NCBI GenBank assembly: GCA_028015205.1 | Contig: CM051511.1 | Location: forward strand, 33,720,001 to 33,784,000 | Length of the DNA stretch: 64,000 bases | Direction: 5' to 3' | Source: Mytilisepta virgata | Lineage: Eukaryota; Mollusca; Bivalvia; Mytilida; Mytilidae | Shown: positions 48,101 to 58,286 of the stretch, piece after piece | How positions within the stretch are numbered: the first letter of the stretch is position 1 | Layout: every line of letters begins with the position of its first letter | Notes under the pieces: model-generated | What the model was told of the DNA's origin: nothing | The model's input: only the letters and a program-made list of their open reading frames with translations | Databases searched by the model: none | Translations under genes and position numbers: made by a program

Positions 48101-51100
48101 TTATTCTAGATATATGACCCTTTATTTACATTTACATAGGTAAGTCTCTGGTCATTGATTGCCGACATCCGGACACTGGTTAATTGGTAGATGCTTAGTT
48201 GTAATAATTATTCAAGTTATTGTTTGGACAGCTATTATATATAAATGACATTTTGAATTTTGTTTGAATTTTTAAAACCATTAATTAAAACGATTACATT
48301 AATAAAACTTCCATATTCAAATTTTACCCGATCTCGGATCGCAATAATAAAACGTTTTGGTTTTCACGCGGGCAGCGATCGCAATAATTAAACCTCGCAA
48401 TTAAGCCTGGAGTAGAAGAATCGCAATAATAAGTGCACGCGAAAATTTCCGAATTTACAGTATTGAGTGTCTACAGAATTGACGCATGGTTCATTCAGAA
48501 ATTTCCTCTTTCAAGAACAAAGAATTTCCAAACAATAAAATAGAATATGTGTTATGATATTGTAATTATTATATTTATTTATCCTGGCCCAATTTGTTTT
48601 GTGTGGCCTTATAACATGTATAATATGCTTACATAATACTTATAGTTGTTTACCAAACAATTTTCGATGGATTTCCGTGGCGGCTATATATATATACGGA
48701 CAAGAAAGTTAGACTTTCAGAACAGATCAGATCAGACCAGACATTAACAATCTTGTGATCTCAGATGTTGGATTGACACACTTTTATTTACGTTACAGAC
48801 ATCATACTATATTGTGACTGATTGGACATAATATCCCGTTTGGATTCCCGCAACAGTGACGAGAAGAATTCCGGATAAAGAAAAGACAAAGGATCGGACA
48901 TATATATTTTAAACAGTTAAGTTGACATTTCATTTTGTGTAATACTTTTTTGTAAACATGTATATAATAAATCTTGTTAAATTTTATTATTGATTTGTGT
49001 CTTTTGTTGGCTACAATTAAAAGAATAATTAAATACATAAGTATATTGTTCGCAAAAAGAAATCAACTGCTAAACATTCTCAGATATCAGGATAAAAAAA
49101 TAGACAAACGTTTGCTAAATGCTGATTAGATCAGTTCAAAGTGATGTTATGTCATTAAAGATATGACAAATAGCCCAACTTTTAAAGTTATAAATCATAT
49201 TAACGACAGCATTTATTTTTGCTGAAGTTGATCTCTACAGCCATCTTCAATACTTCTGTTTAGTTTTCAGTGATGTTACAACAGAGGGTATTATTGTTAC
49301 AAATTACATATCAGTATCAACTTTTAGATGTAATATTATTTTCCTTTGTTTCAGTAACAACAAAAAAATAAATATCAGAATTAAAAATGTACTTACTCGT
49401 GTCACATCGAAGACCAGTATACCCACTGTGACAAATACAAGCAGGAATAAGTGTGTTATTCATACATGTTCCATGTACACAGTAGTCTGCTAGCATACAT
49501 AGATTCACATCTAACAAACAATTTACGGCTTTAAATAAGTGTGTGTTAAGAAAGGAATATAAAAAATCCACCAGCATTCTTAAGACAATCAAATTGATGA
49601 GTAATTGTTGAACTGACGTTTATTTTGATTAAAATATTTGTTGATAAGGCAATATTTTACCACTATTTTTTGGCGAAATTTCTCGACTAATATAATTTGA
49701 AACTCAGGTTTGTGAGATGATGAGATGAAATTTTAGAAAATGTTCATTAATATTGCAGCAGATCGATTTTGATGGATATGATCACGACCTAAGATGTTGA
49801 AAGCTGAAATGATAAACCTAAATTTTGAACAGAAGATTCAAATGCCAAAATGATATTACAAAATCCATATAAGGACAGAACTATGCACTAGGGAGGTACT
49901 GTTTACTTTTCATAAAATAAAGGACACTACAGATACATCTAAGTCCGCTTTATATTTGAATTAGTTTCTTGAAATAGACAACGAGGGACATTTAAAGACG
50001 AACGTTTTTGACAAATGTGATGACTTCAACTTTCCTATTTTTAACTTTCCATCTTGAGTAGCAATATACCAACATCGCCTGCATATGGCGTCTACGTTTC
50101 GCAGTTTATCCAATATTCAAGGGTATGCATGAGTTATCATGACTTTCGACAGAGATTTACTGCTGTCAAAAAAGCTTTTTCACAAGGGTTTTATCAGGGA
50201 TAAATTGATGTCATTACTAAGGAAATTTTATGTCGTCATAACGAATTGATTGATCGTTAGAAAAATTCAAAAATAATAGAAATACTAAGGGTTCATTCCT
50301 TGTATTGCAAATGGTAAATCTCCTTAGCTGAAATTTGGCTTTCTATTTCGGTATTTTTGGTTATGAGTACTTCTTGTTTGAAATAGGATTGGTTTTTTGG
50401 TCTTCCAAATGTTTTGGTTTTAATGCTGCTGATGAGAGGTAACTCCTTGAAATGCGTCGTATACAGCATAGTATAAATTTACTATATCTAATATTAGTAT
50501 CTTTGGATTGTTATTTCCAATACCTAAGATGATGTTTTTTTTTAAATCCAAAAGCATTTTTACTTTTTTTTATTTATCAAAAATAAACATTTCATTATTA
50601 TTTTTTTTTCTTTTTATATATATAATTTATTATTTAATCATTGGTATTATTGGCTATAATCTACAAAATAAAGAATGTGTGCCATGATTTTAGATTTATA
50701 ATTGTGAATGTTGACACACACGTGCTCAAAAATGTATAAAACCAGGTATGACAGTTTTATTCCAAATTATTATTGAGTTTCACACATTTACACTTGTGTA
50801 GGAAATCGTCGATGTTATATCTTTATAATAATTTACACACAACATAATGAAACCAGCGACGCATGGATACTTTATTATGTTTTCTTTATACATTTAGTAA
50901 GGCATTGCATGACTTTTACTGGATATTATAAAATGCATGTATGTAGCTTACTGTCACCACAAAGCAATGTTTTATTTATACATGTAGTAAGACATAACAC
51001 GACTTCACCAGTAAGCTTGCAAATAACAAGCTTTCCAACGACAGCTAGATACTATTGTAGGCAACATTAATTTAGGCGATCCTTTGACAACCGGCTTTAA

Positions 51101-54100
51101 ACCATGGCCGAAGAGTTGTTCAATGTGGGCTTTCAATTCGATAACTTTTGCTAGTTCATATAGTTATTGTTAATCTTTCGACATAAAGCCAGTAGTTCTT
51201 AAATATAATTTAGGATCCTACTGTTTTTCTGTGCATTTATAACGAGGTAAATGTTTGTTAGAGTCAAACTGTCATTGACTATACATTTATGTATTACGTA
51301 TTTTACCTGCACATGACCCATCAAGTCTCTCCAGTCGTCCATCGCTGCAACCACAAATTGAAACAGATTTGTTGGAATACAAAAATGCCTTTGTCTCTCC
51401 ACAATGACAATAAACACCTCGAATATCCAGATTCGATGATGTGGAAACAATACAATCCTTTGTCAAAGGATAAATTGTACCTGAAACACACATTAATCTT
51501 TTTTTCTCCAAACAATAAAATATACCTTCTTTTGGGTGATATTTGTGAAAATGAAGAAAGCACATTTCACCAATTTTAATCCCATTTCATTTAGTTGTGC
51601 TTTACTCTTTTGGATATTACTGACTTTTGCCCTTCAAAATGTTGAGTAATTGCTTCATCTTCCAACATGTAATTAACAAAATATTTATATCCTGTTTATC
51701 AAAATCGGTACCTCACATGTAAGATGTTTATTCATTCGATATCTGTTTGCAGTTTTCATTTTGGCCGCTGGACGGACGTACAAATAGAAATAATTTCTAC
51801 TTGAAATAACGTAATATGGCATCCTATATTGACTTTTGATTAAATAATATTTCATATTGATTACTCATGGAAATAGCTTCTCTCATTAAACTGCGAATGG
51901 ATACTTTTAGATTAATACAATGAATTTCATTTTCAAGCATCAAAATCCAACTATTCCTCGCATTTGCAGCTTAAGATAAAAAGAAATTACGACACAGTGG
52001 GACATAAACACCATATATAAAGTCTTCCTCGTTTGCGATTAGTTTTCAATATTTCAAAACCAACATCTAATTCACTATTTCAAACGCGGGCGTTTTAGCA
52101 ATGAGCAAGAAAATATACGATGGATAAATTCTTGATATACAGGTTAAAACTAAGGAGCACTAAACACTTTGATTATCGATTACTGGAAATAAAAGGGCAA
52201 GCTATCTATCCCGTGATATTCTTCAAAAGGAAAAAATATTGTTTTTTCGTGGACTATTTTTTTGTTAAGGACGCACTTTGAAATAAACTTTTATAATAAA
52301 TGCTAGGCAAGAAACAGATAAAAGCAATACTCATTTCATAAAACACTTACCCGCAAAATGATACTCCTGCACATGACTGAGGTTGTTGTTGGTCAAACCT
52401 GTGTTTATAGGATGGAAACATTTTCCTGCCATTGATATCTGAGGCGATGGACAATGATGCACTGAAACAAAAATTCAAAAGTAGTATACATTATATAACC
52501 TGTTCTGAGTTTGCATTCCTGGATTCGGTAAAAACGGATGTAACTGTAACATGTATGATGAAGCGACAAGACAATGCCGTTGATAATGTTTACCATGCTT
52601 TGGATAGAAGGTCAGTTGGTCTCTATAAAAACACTACTCGTTATTTCATACTAACGTTAAAGTTGCCTTTTCTTGTTAATTTTTTTGAAAACGGTTAAAT
52701 GTTTTGAAGAAGTTAAGTGGAAAACAGTAACAACAGTCTCTGCAGGTGACAGGTTACAAACAATATGTTTACTGTACAGAGCCTAATACATGTAGTAGTT
52801 CAAATCTCGTTTGTCAACGGTTGCGACTATTATTAATATTTCCGATGTCGATTCTATAGCAAGTTTTATCACTAGATGTCCATTATCATTTCTTTAATTT
52901 TTGTTTGTTTGTGTTTTAGATTTTTTTTGCACTACAATGCTGTAGCAATAGATAACTACATAAAAGCAATAGGAATTCATCGTGAAATATTTATTTTATT
53001 AATACTGATGCCCTTTTAGGACTCATTAAAACTTTTTGCTTTATTCGTTTTGTAGAATTTATTTTCTAATTACGAATTTTTGTATTTGTATTTTCAGATT
53101 TAATTCGTGTATTAACATTTTGGCTTTAGCTACTAAATAATAATAATAATAAAGATAATAGAACAGATCTTAATTGATACTGAATAGTGACACAATTTCA
53201 AGGTAACTTATACACTTCTTCGGATTACGTATATATTGGGGTTCATCAATGTTACGTCCATAACCATGTTACGTTGGATTTTTTCTTGGTATTTTTCCCT
53301 TTTTTTAGACGAAACTACTACACGTGTATATTTTGGATACCTGTATCACAGTATTGACCTGTGTAACCTTGGTCACAAATGCACCATTCTGGTTCGCCAG
53401 ATTTGAAGGTGTTGCTATGACATTTCCCGTGTTGGCATGGTCCAGTATTGCACTGAATAAAACCTTATTGAAATATCAAACTAGTATTACTTATATAGAC
53501 AATAAAAGTGTGTTCATTTGACATACAAATGAATTACAGATGAGGCTTAAAAACAGGGAATTAGAAACTAATATGCAAGACTGTATTGAGAATTTTCTTG
53601 GATTAGAGATCAATTGGAATATCGTTTTTATGTCAAGTCAACACCAATCTAATTATAATTAGTTCTCCGCACTTGCTCCTTATTTTGGTTCGGTTGTTTA
53701 TGTTTCGCGCATGGGAGATCTAACCGCAGCCGCTTCAGGGTCATGTGTAGGGTCTAATTTTAATTAAATTGAGCCAACACACCATTTACTTTGTAATTTC
53801 TTGTTCGTGTTGGCAAAAAAAGATTATTGAGGTCTTTTTCATTTTGCAACATATTGAAATAATATTTCACATGATGGTTCTGAATGATTAACCGTATTCC
53901 AGATTGACACTGCGAAGCCAAACACTTATTGATACAGAGTAATCTGCCCAGAACACCATTAACCTTATTACCACTCTATTACAGAAACGGTTACAGGTAG
54001 AAAAAACAAAAAAGATGGAAAATATTCGACATTTCATACACAAGTAACATTTTGATGACTCTTTTTCAAAGTTACTTCCCCTTGAAAATTTGATGGAACT

Positions 54101-57100
54101 GCTAAACAATCAAAGGTCATGACGTTTAGTCGTAGAGATTTTTCCACTGCTCTTGTTACTGCTCTGTCTCGGAACCCGTAAAAGATAGCTGATGAAATGT
54201 ATTGAGAAAAATGTTCATCGTTTCAAGACGCAACTTTGTTGTGTTTCGGTCAACTAAGTATATGACTCCTTATAGGAACTTTTGGTCTTTGAAGATTGAA
54301 CAGAACAGGTAAATGGTCAAAACCCATAAACAGTTAGTCATAGAGATTTGGGATTTACACAAGTGTTCTTCAGAGATCAAAACCTCCAAAAAGATTCCAA
54401 GATTAAAGGTCAAGGCCACACTTGACATTTGACCTTACACCTTATTACCGCTCTGTCACAAAACCTGTAAAAGATAGCTGATAAAATGTATTGAGAAATG
54501 TGTTTAGAATGTCAGATTGACATTTGTCGTATTGGGTCTGAAGTCATACGATGACTCTTTATAGGAGTTAATGCCCTTGAGGCGCCGGCGTGTGCAGTGT
54601 ATATTTCACAACCCATACATTATCCCAGAGCTAGTGACATATAAAATAACTTTCTGGACAGAGCCCGGCTCCTGACAGAAAAGTTACTCAGAGAGGGTTA
54701 TATTGCTCCTAAGTTGCAGTCATCCTTAAAGTTTTATGGATGTCATCATGACTTGGTTGACAGGTATGAAAAACCTGTTTCCCAAAAGAAAATAAACCTG
54801 TTACATTGATGTTGTCCCTTCCTCATACCGGATTTGACATGGACATCATGGCAAGTGTTCTGCAGGAAGCAGAGACTACTTACTCTTCCGGAACACGTGA
54901 GTCTACCCCAGGTTGTTTTGGTGGGGTCCATGTTGTTCATACGTTTTTAGTTTTTAAGTGTAGTGTTTGTATTGTTTTGGTCTTGTCTTCGTTGTTTTCC
55001 GGAGTTTGTAGTTTCAATTTCCCCCTCCTTCGAATATCCCTTATGTATTTCTTGATTTACTTTGATTGACACGTTTATATTTTATTTTGTATCTCCTAGT
55101 AGACAAAAAATACAAAAAGATCGAAATTTTGGTACCAAGGTCAAGGTCAGAGATCAAGATAATTTAAAAGTCCTTAGAAAAAGTACCTAGCAACATATAT
55201 ATTTATGTTCAGGACCCTTTATTTCAGCTATACAAGTCAAAATGGAAGGTCAAGGCTCTAGGTACTTAAAAAAGCCCTTAGCAACCAAAGGAAAAGTACC
55301 TACCAACCATATATATTTATTTTTAGGACCCTATATTTTAGCCATAGAAGTCAAAATGGAAGGTCAGTCTCTGAACAATTATGTTTCTAGTTCGTCTCCT
55401 CAGTTTCTACCAAGTTTCGATGTCAAGTTTTTTTTCATTCCGCGAAATATTGAAATGACATTTTAAATGATGGTTCAGAAGGATAAACCGGATTACAGAT
55501 TGACACTGCCAAGCCAAAACTATTAACGATACAGTCACTGACAGTATTGTAAAAAAACATCCACATACCAGAGAATATAAAGACATGTTTTGTCGTTTCA
55601 ATGTGTAACATATATTGCATATATAATGAAATATATCGAAACATTTTTTAATCAAAGCACTGTTAATACTGCATTGTACGTTCCAATTTTTTTTCAAATC
55701 AAATTTAAATTTGATTTGAATTCACATCTTAATATTCTTAATATTATTCACTTCAAAAAATATTAATGTTTTCCGATGAAATCTAATACATGTTACATTA
55801 TCTGCTCAGAATACCGTAAACATTTTTACCTTTCTATCACAGAAACCGTGACAGATAGAGGCAAACTGAAAGGTGCAAAATGTCTCGAGACGCAAGTTTT
55901 TTTTCATTCGATTGAAATATTTACTTCCATTTGAACATTTCATGGAACACCTAAACAGTCAAAAGAGGTGAACGGTTAGTCGTAGACACTTGGGACTTCC
56001 ACCAATGACCATCAGAGGTCATGCCTTGGAATTGATCTTAAGGTCAAAGGTCAAGTTGTCTTAGAAACCGTAACATATAGCTGATGAAATGTATTGAGAA
56101 AAATGTTCATCTTTTCAAGACGCAACTTTGTCGTCCAGTATATCGGCTTCTTATAGCAGTTATTGGCCCTGGAATATTTAAGAAATGTAAATGGTCAAAA
56201 CTCATAAACAATTGGTCGTAGAGACTTGAGACATGCACCATTGGTCATTAGAGATCAAAACATTCAGAAGACCCTAAATTCAAACCTCAAGGTCACACCT
56301 GACATCTGACTTCAAACCTCGTTACCGCTGTGTTTCGGAAACCTCAAAATATAGCTGATGAAAGTCAACCAATCTAAAGGCAGCTGGCAATCACATATAT
56401 TTATGTCCAGCCTACAGACGTTCAACAATCAAGGTCATGGTTAATGTCCTATGGAACCATGAATAAAACATCATAGAAAGCATATATAAAAGATAAATTT
56501 TGCAAGGGAAAGACTTTGTAAATGTTCTCTGACCAATTGTCTTTCAGTTTTTTTTTTAATTATTTTTTTCAAATAGAAACCCCGTCAATGACCTTGGGAT
56601 CAACTACTCGAAATACATTCCCCCTGATTGTATCCATTTAGGATATTAACATTAAATCTAGTGAAAATTGACGGAATTCAGATTAAAAAAAATTGAAACA
56701 AATTGAAAAGTTATTTAATATTGAAATAAGAAATTCTAAGACAATTTATTTTTGAATTTTAATGTTTGCTGCAATGTAATACCACTACGGTTCTGATTAT
56801 TTACGTTAACAACAGAAATTGTCGTCGTTAAGTCCCAGATAATAAATCCCGCCAGTCAGGGTGATGATATATATGTAACGTAGGAGAAAAATCATGTCAG
56901 ATATACTGTAACTGACACTGACAGTATATCGTCAAAAACCATTCACAGATTACAAAGACGTGTTTTTTCCAGTTTCACGGTGTAACACTGGCATATATAA
57001 TGAAGTATATACAAACATTTACGAATCAAAGCACTGTTAATACTGTAATGTACGTTCCGAAAGTAATTTATTTCAAATTTTGCTTTGATTTGAATTGAAA

Positions 57101-58286
57101 TTTTAATATTTGTCTCGTCCAATGAAATATCATACACAATACACTATCTTTATTGCAGGATTCTAACAAAACGTTACCCAGGCGCATACGATTCACACGA
57201 TACACAATTCTGTGTGTGGAGCGGTGAAACATCTGCATTCGTGCATAATTACATTTTAGTAGTTTATGTTTATATATTTTTTTCAATTCGAACAGTCTAT
57301 AATTTTTCTACATGCATCATTACCATTCGTTAGAACTACGAATAATAATGCTAATTACTAACTAAATTAGGATATTACAGAACTGTCATTGTCTTTTGAA
57401 GTGAATGGTAGTCAGTCTTACCTTTAATAAGAAATATTGTACATGATTATTCTTTCTATTCTTCTTTTTATTTATTTGAATATTTTTTTTCTAGAACGTT
57501 TTACTCCAGCTGAGTTACATTTACGGCCACAAAAAACAGACGAAAATGCAATTGTCTTCTGCAGCAATCATATGTATTCTGTTTACTTACCAGGATATTT
57601 CATAGGACACATGCCACTGTAAAATGTACCGTTATTCAGATGAACCATGCCAATCTAATTAATATGAAGATAAGCTTGATATTATCCAACATACATAAAT
57701 TTGTTTACTTTAAAGTTACAAATAGTCAAGAGATTTGTTAAGAGTTTCCCATCTGCTAAAAGGGATCAAAAGTCATTGAAGGAAAGGTAAAATATAACGC
57801 AACCAACTAATTAATACCATCCAATCTACAGGACAAAATATATAACACAGAATATAACATATAATAGACCACAAAACATAAACATAGAAACAAAGACGAG
57901 TATAGGTAGTTTAATTTGATACAGTCACTGGAAATGGTTTGAACCTGTTTTACGGATAAAACCTAATGAACCCCGTCCGCTCAAATCCGTTACGACCCTC
58001 AAATGCATAAAGCCATATTTACCGCTGAAAAAGTTTCCAAAGCCAATTTTCTATCGTACAGTACAGCTGCCCATGGATTTGCTGATTCAATAGCTGTTTT
58101 GAGACAATAACCAGCTTCAAGGTAAGTTTCAATATGAGAAGAATCACTAGGCGCTGACAGGACTGGCTGCCTACTATATGAACAAAGACAGGTTTGATTC
58201 TGAGGAATCCCAGAGGTAACGTCTGTTCCCAAAATCCATACCACTATTGCGCAATAGGATGCTATAACAGTCATAATATGCTGCTG
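38496..58286 (-). CDS. Secreted EGF-Hint mosaic protein, hedgehog-type C-terminus (9 coding exons, 592 aa model)
   Basis: The model joins exons 58274-58023, 53452-53341, 52461-52351, 51480-51307, 49510-49397, 47934-47836, 46893-46843, 42571-42356 and 39145-38496. The total is 1,779 nt, an exact multiple of three, with no internal stop. All introns are GT-AG and seven internal boundaries share phase 1. Domains: signal-like 1-22, EGF 85-121, Cys-rich module 122-216, EGF 217-254, EGF 255-287, second module 288-376, Hint from Cys382. The protein is probably exported, then cut before Cys382 by the Hint domain. No Hedge domain is seen. Weakest points are exon 1 and its joint to exon 2; an alternative small exon is listed at 57591. 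Function is unknown. Confidence 0.8.
39400..39765 (-). repeat. Retroelement 3'-end fragment in intron 8
   Basis: On the minus strand it shares 'atgtcatcatgacttggttgacag', given here only in part as 'gacttggttgacagg', and 'tcataccggatttgacatg' with 54720-54840. The frame at 39330-39623 is derived from it. Confidence 0.6.
40660..41190 (+). repeat. ~150-166-bp tandem repeat, three units
   Basis: The phrase 'gaacactctaga' recurs at 40693, 40843 and 41009, followed by similar text ('attttgactaaacttgg'). The block ends 'tttgcattgcccttgttta'. It is non-coding. Confidence 0.6.
42356..42571 (-). CDS. Exon 8: second Cys-rich module (second half)
   Basis: The acceptor has a long pyrimidine run ending 'ctttttttgtag'-like text at 42572, and the donor is CATG|GTGAGT. 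It encodes 71 codons, phase 1 in and out, with Cys at 'YPCKINICPSNMC' and the phrase IYPFTKSG. The phrase parallels IYPLTKDC in exon 4. The rest resembles no domain I know. Confidence 0.85.
42572..43249 (-). other. Intron 7, part without features
   Basis: AT-rich intron sequence; nothing is recognised. Confidence 0.5.
43250..43765 (+). repeat. Degenerate ~37-39-bp minisatellite, about 13 units
   Basis: The core 'tgtatctttgtggtgcttgt' repeats with point changes and small indels through most of the block. It gives runs of hydrophobic residues when translated, so the frame at 43585-43803 is not taken as a gene. It lies in intron 7. Confidence 0.75.
43949..46112 (-). mobile_element. Non-coding element with ~288-bp tandem repeats, related to the 22-29 kb array
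   Basis: The left end has a hairpin of 'aggtctttccac' and 'gtggaaagacct', and the right end has 'gtggaaagacctt'. Four clear units (starts near 44424, 44712, 45001 and 45289) and diverged ones on each side carry 'ctcctctgaaa', TGACGTCA and AGGTCA arrays. The ends and motifs are those of the tandem array in reverse orientation. It lies in intron 7 and encodes no protein. Confidence 0.75.
44381..45560 (+). promoter_or_regulatory. Repeating AGGTCA arrays and CRE-like sites
   Basis: AGGTCA arrays lie at 44381-44407, 44674-44695, 44963-44984, 45250-45272 and 45533-45560. TGACGTCA lies in most units (about 44824, 45115 and 45401) and is mutated to TGACCTCA near 44524. Spacing is 287-290 bp. Direct repeats with 0 and 1 bp spacers resemble nuclear-receptor elements. 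Function is hypothetical. Confidence 0.4.
46113..46842 (-). other. Intron 7, right part
   Basis: Nothing is recognised apart from AT-rich sequence. Confidence 0.5.
46843..46893 (-). CDS. Exon 7: short Cys-rich exon (start of second module)
   Basis: It is a 51-nt exon, phase 1 to 1, with a strong acceptor ('tttctttttgcag') and the donor TACA|GTAAGT. It encodes IQHCEGGYSVLSECYPY. The His-Cys start and Cys spacing parallel exon 3. Confidence 0.8.
46894..47835 (-). other. Intron 6
   Basis: AT-rich; no repeat or exon is recognised. Confidence 0.55.
47836..47934 (-). CDS. Exon 6: third EGF-like domain
   Basis: The exon is 99 nt, phase 1 to 1, with the acceptor 'ccaaactgcag' and donor ACCA|GTACGT. 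Six Cys have spacing x4, x4, x4, x1, x8, ending CDMGWTGDTCDT, the EGF signature. Confidence 0.92.
47992..48460. mobile_element. 469-bp MITE with TA target duplication
   Basis: The ends are 'ctgtaaatatggaaatt' and 'aaatttccgaatttacag', a terminal inverted repeat of about 24 bp with the word GCG inside. TA flanks each side (47990-47991 and 48461-48462), as for Tc1/mariner-derived elements. The interior repeats 'gcgatcgcaataat'-like words. It lies in intron 5, 57 bp from exon 6. Confidence 0.75.
48463..49396 (-). other. Intron 5, remainder
   Basis: AT-rich; nothing is recognised beyond the MITE next to it. Confidence 0.5.
49397..49510 (-). CDS. Exon 5: second EGF-like domain
   Basis: The exon is 114 nt, phase 1 to 1, with the acceptor 'ttgtttgttag' and donor ACGA|GTAAGT. 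Six Cys have spacing x5, x4, x8, x1, x8, ending CHSGYTGLRCDT. Confidence 0.92.
49511..51306 (-). other. Intron 4, with an inverted copy of a 60-kb repeat
   Basis: The 50270-50515 stretch is an inverted copy of 60005-60265. The rest is AT-rich with no recognised feature. Confidence 0.6.
50270..50515 (-). repeat. Inverted copy of the repeat at 60.0-60.3 kb
   Basis: The phrases 'gtacttcttgttt', 'tcctttagctgaaatttgg'-like text and 'gctgatgagaggtaactcc' match the 60-kb region in reverse orientation. The match spans the left edge of the 1.55-kb duplication. Confidence 0.65.
51307..51480 (-). CDS. Exon 4: first Cys-rich module (second half)
   Basis: The exon is 174 nt, phase 1 to 1, with acceptor 'tgtgtttcag' and donor GCAG|GTAAAA. 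It has six Cys (DC, YCHC, CGC, SC) and opens GTIYPLTKDC. It is not a standard EGF and may be an EB-like or novel module. Confidence 0.85.
51481..52350 (-). other. Intron 3
   Basis: AT-rich; nothing is recognised. Confidence 0.55.
52351..52461 (-). CDS. Exon 3: first Cys-rich module (first half)
   Basis: The exon is 111 nt, phase 1 to 1, with acceptor 'ttttgtttcag' and donor GCGG|GTAAGT. It encodes HHCPSPQISMAGKCFHP followed by a polar stretch. Joined to exon 4 it gives HFAGTIYPLTKDC without a stop. Confidence 0.82.
52462..53340 (-). other. Intron 2
   Basis: AT-rich; nothing is recognised. Confidence 0.55.
53341..53452 (-). CDS. Exon 2: first EGF-like domain
   Basis: Six Cys have spacing x4, x4, x12, x1, x8, ending CDQGYTGQYCDT. 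The donor is ACAG|GTATCC. The acceptor 'tttattcag' at 53453 gives phase 0 and joins exon 1. A second acceptor 'caataag' would start at 53463 in phase 1 and adds GFIQ before the first Cys. Which is used decides the upstream joint. Confidence 0.85.
53820..54575 (+). repeat. Diverged relative of the 288-bp repeat element
   Basis: It begins with 'gaggtctttttc' and has the phrases 'gtaaaagatagctgat', 'gactccttataggaa' and 'ggtcaaggccaca'. Units near 54170 and 54470 are about 295 bp apart. Confidence 0.6.
54600..55085 (+). repeat. Retroelement 3'-end fragment
   Basis: A broken frame gives a KFYGCHHDLVDRYEKPVSQ-like peptide near 54725, then 'tcataccggatttgacatgg' and 'cttactcttccggaacacgt'. It matches 39400-39765 in reverse and parts of 3232-3560. 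Confidence 0.6.
55530..55795. repeat. ~230-bp dispersed repeat, copy 1
   Basis: It shares 'gcactgttaatactg' and flanking text with 56915-57130. It has a 24-bp perfect palindrome at 55695-55718 made of 'caaatcaaattt' and its inverse. Confidence 0.55.
55780..56520 (+). repeat. Diverged relative of the 288-bp repeat element
   Basis: It has 'aaggtcaaaggtcaag', 'atagctgatgaaa' and 'gtcgtagaga' phrases and ends near 'gggaaagactttg', similar to the end at 46098-46112. It is shared with 53820-54575 and may be one element cut by the retroelement fragment. Confidence 0.55.
56915..57130. repeat. ~230-bp dispersed repeat, copy 2
   Basis: It has the same word order as 55530-55795 ('ctgacagtat', 'atataatgaa', 'aatcaaagcactgttaat', 'gtacgttcc'). 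It is non-coding. Confidence 0.55.
57591..57616 (-). CDS. Possible 26-nt alternative exon of the EGF-Hint gene
   Basis: A 'cattttacag' acceptor and a perfect CCTG|GTAAGT donor flank 26 nt. Read in phase 2 it gives GMCPMKYP and would feed the phase-1 start of exon 2 at 53463. Exon 1 ends in phase 0, so this needs another upstream exon. It may be an alternative start or chance. Confidence 0.3.
57617..58022 (-). other. Intron 1, left part
   Basis: AT-rich; nothing is recognised beyond the candidate exon at 57591. Confidence 0.45.
58023..58286 (-). CDS. Exon 1: signal-like start and a short Cys-containing segment
   Basis: The ATG at 58274 begins a hydrophobic run (TVIASYCAIVVWILG), consistent with a signal peptide. 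A 62-residue segment follows with three Cys (TCLC...GYC). The donor GCG|GTAAAT ends in phase 0 after 84 codons. An acceptor-like 'ttcattttag' ends at 58287, so a 5' untranslated exon may lie upstream. The segment has a faint SH3b-like look, too weak to name. Confidence 0.6.

Larger units (their letters stand above)
53464..57590 (-). other. Intron 1, right part: stacked repeats
   Basis: It holds diverged relatives of the 288-bp repeat element (about 53820-54575 and 55780-56520), a retroelement 3' fragment (54600-55085), and two copies of a ~230-bp repeat (55530-55795 and 56915-57130). The 53464-53820 stretch has nothing recognisable. Confidence 0.6.

Noticed and set aside
57437..57622. 61-codon plus-strand frame with a hydrophobic start
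   Set aside because: It lies opposite intron 1 of the EGF-Hint gene and has no domain. The antisense micro-exon candidate explains part of it better.
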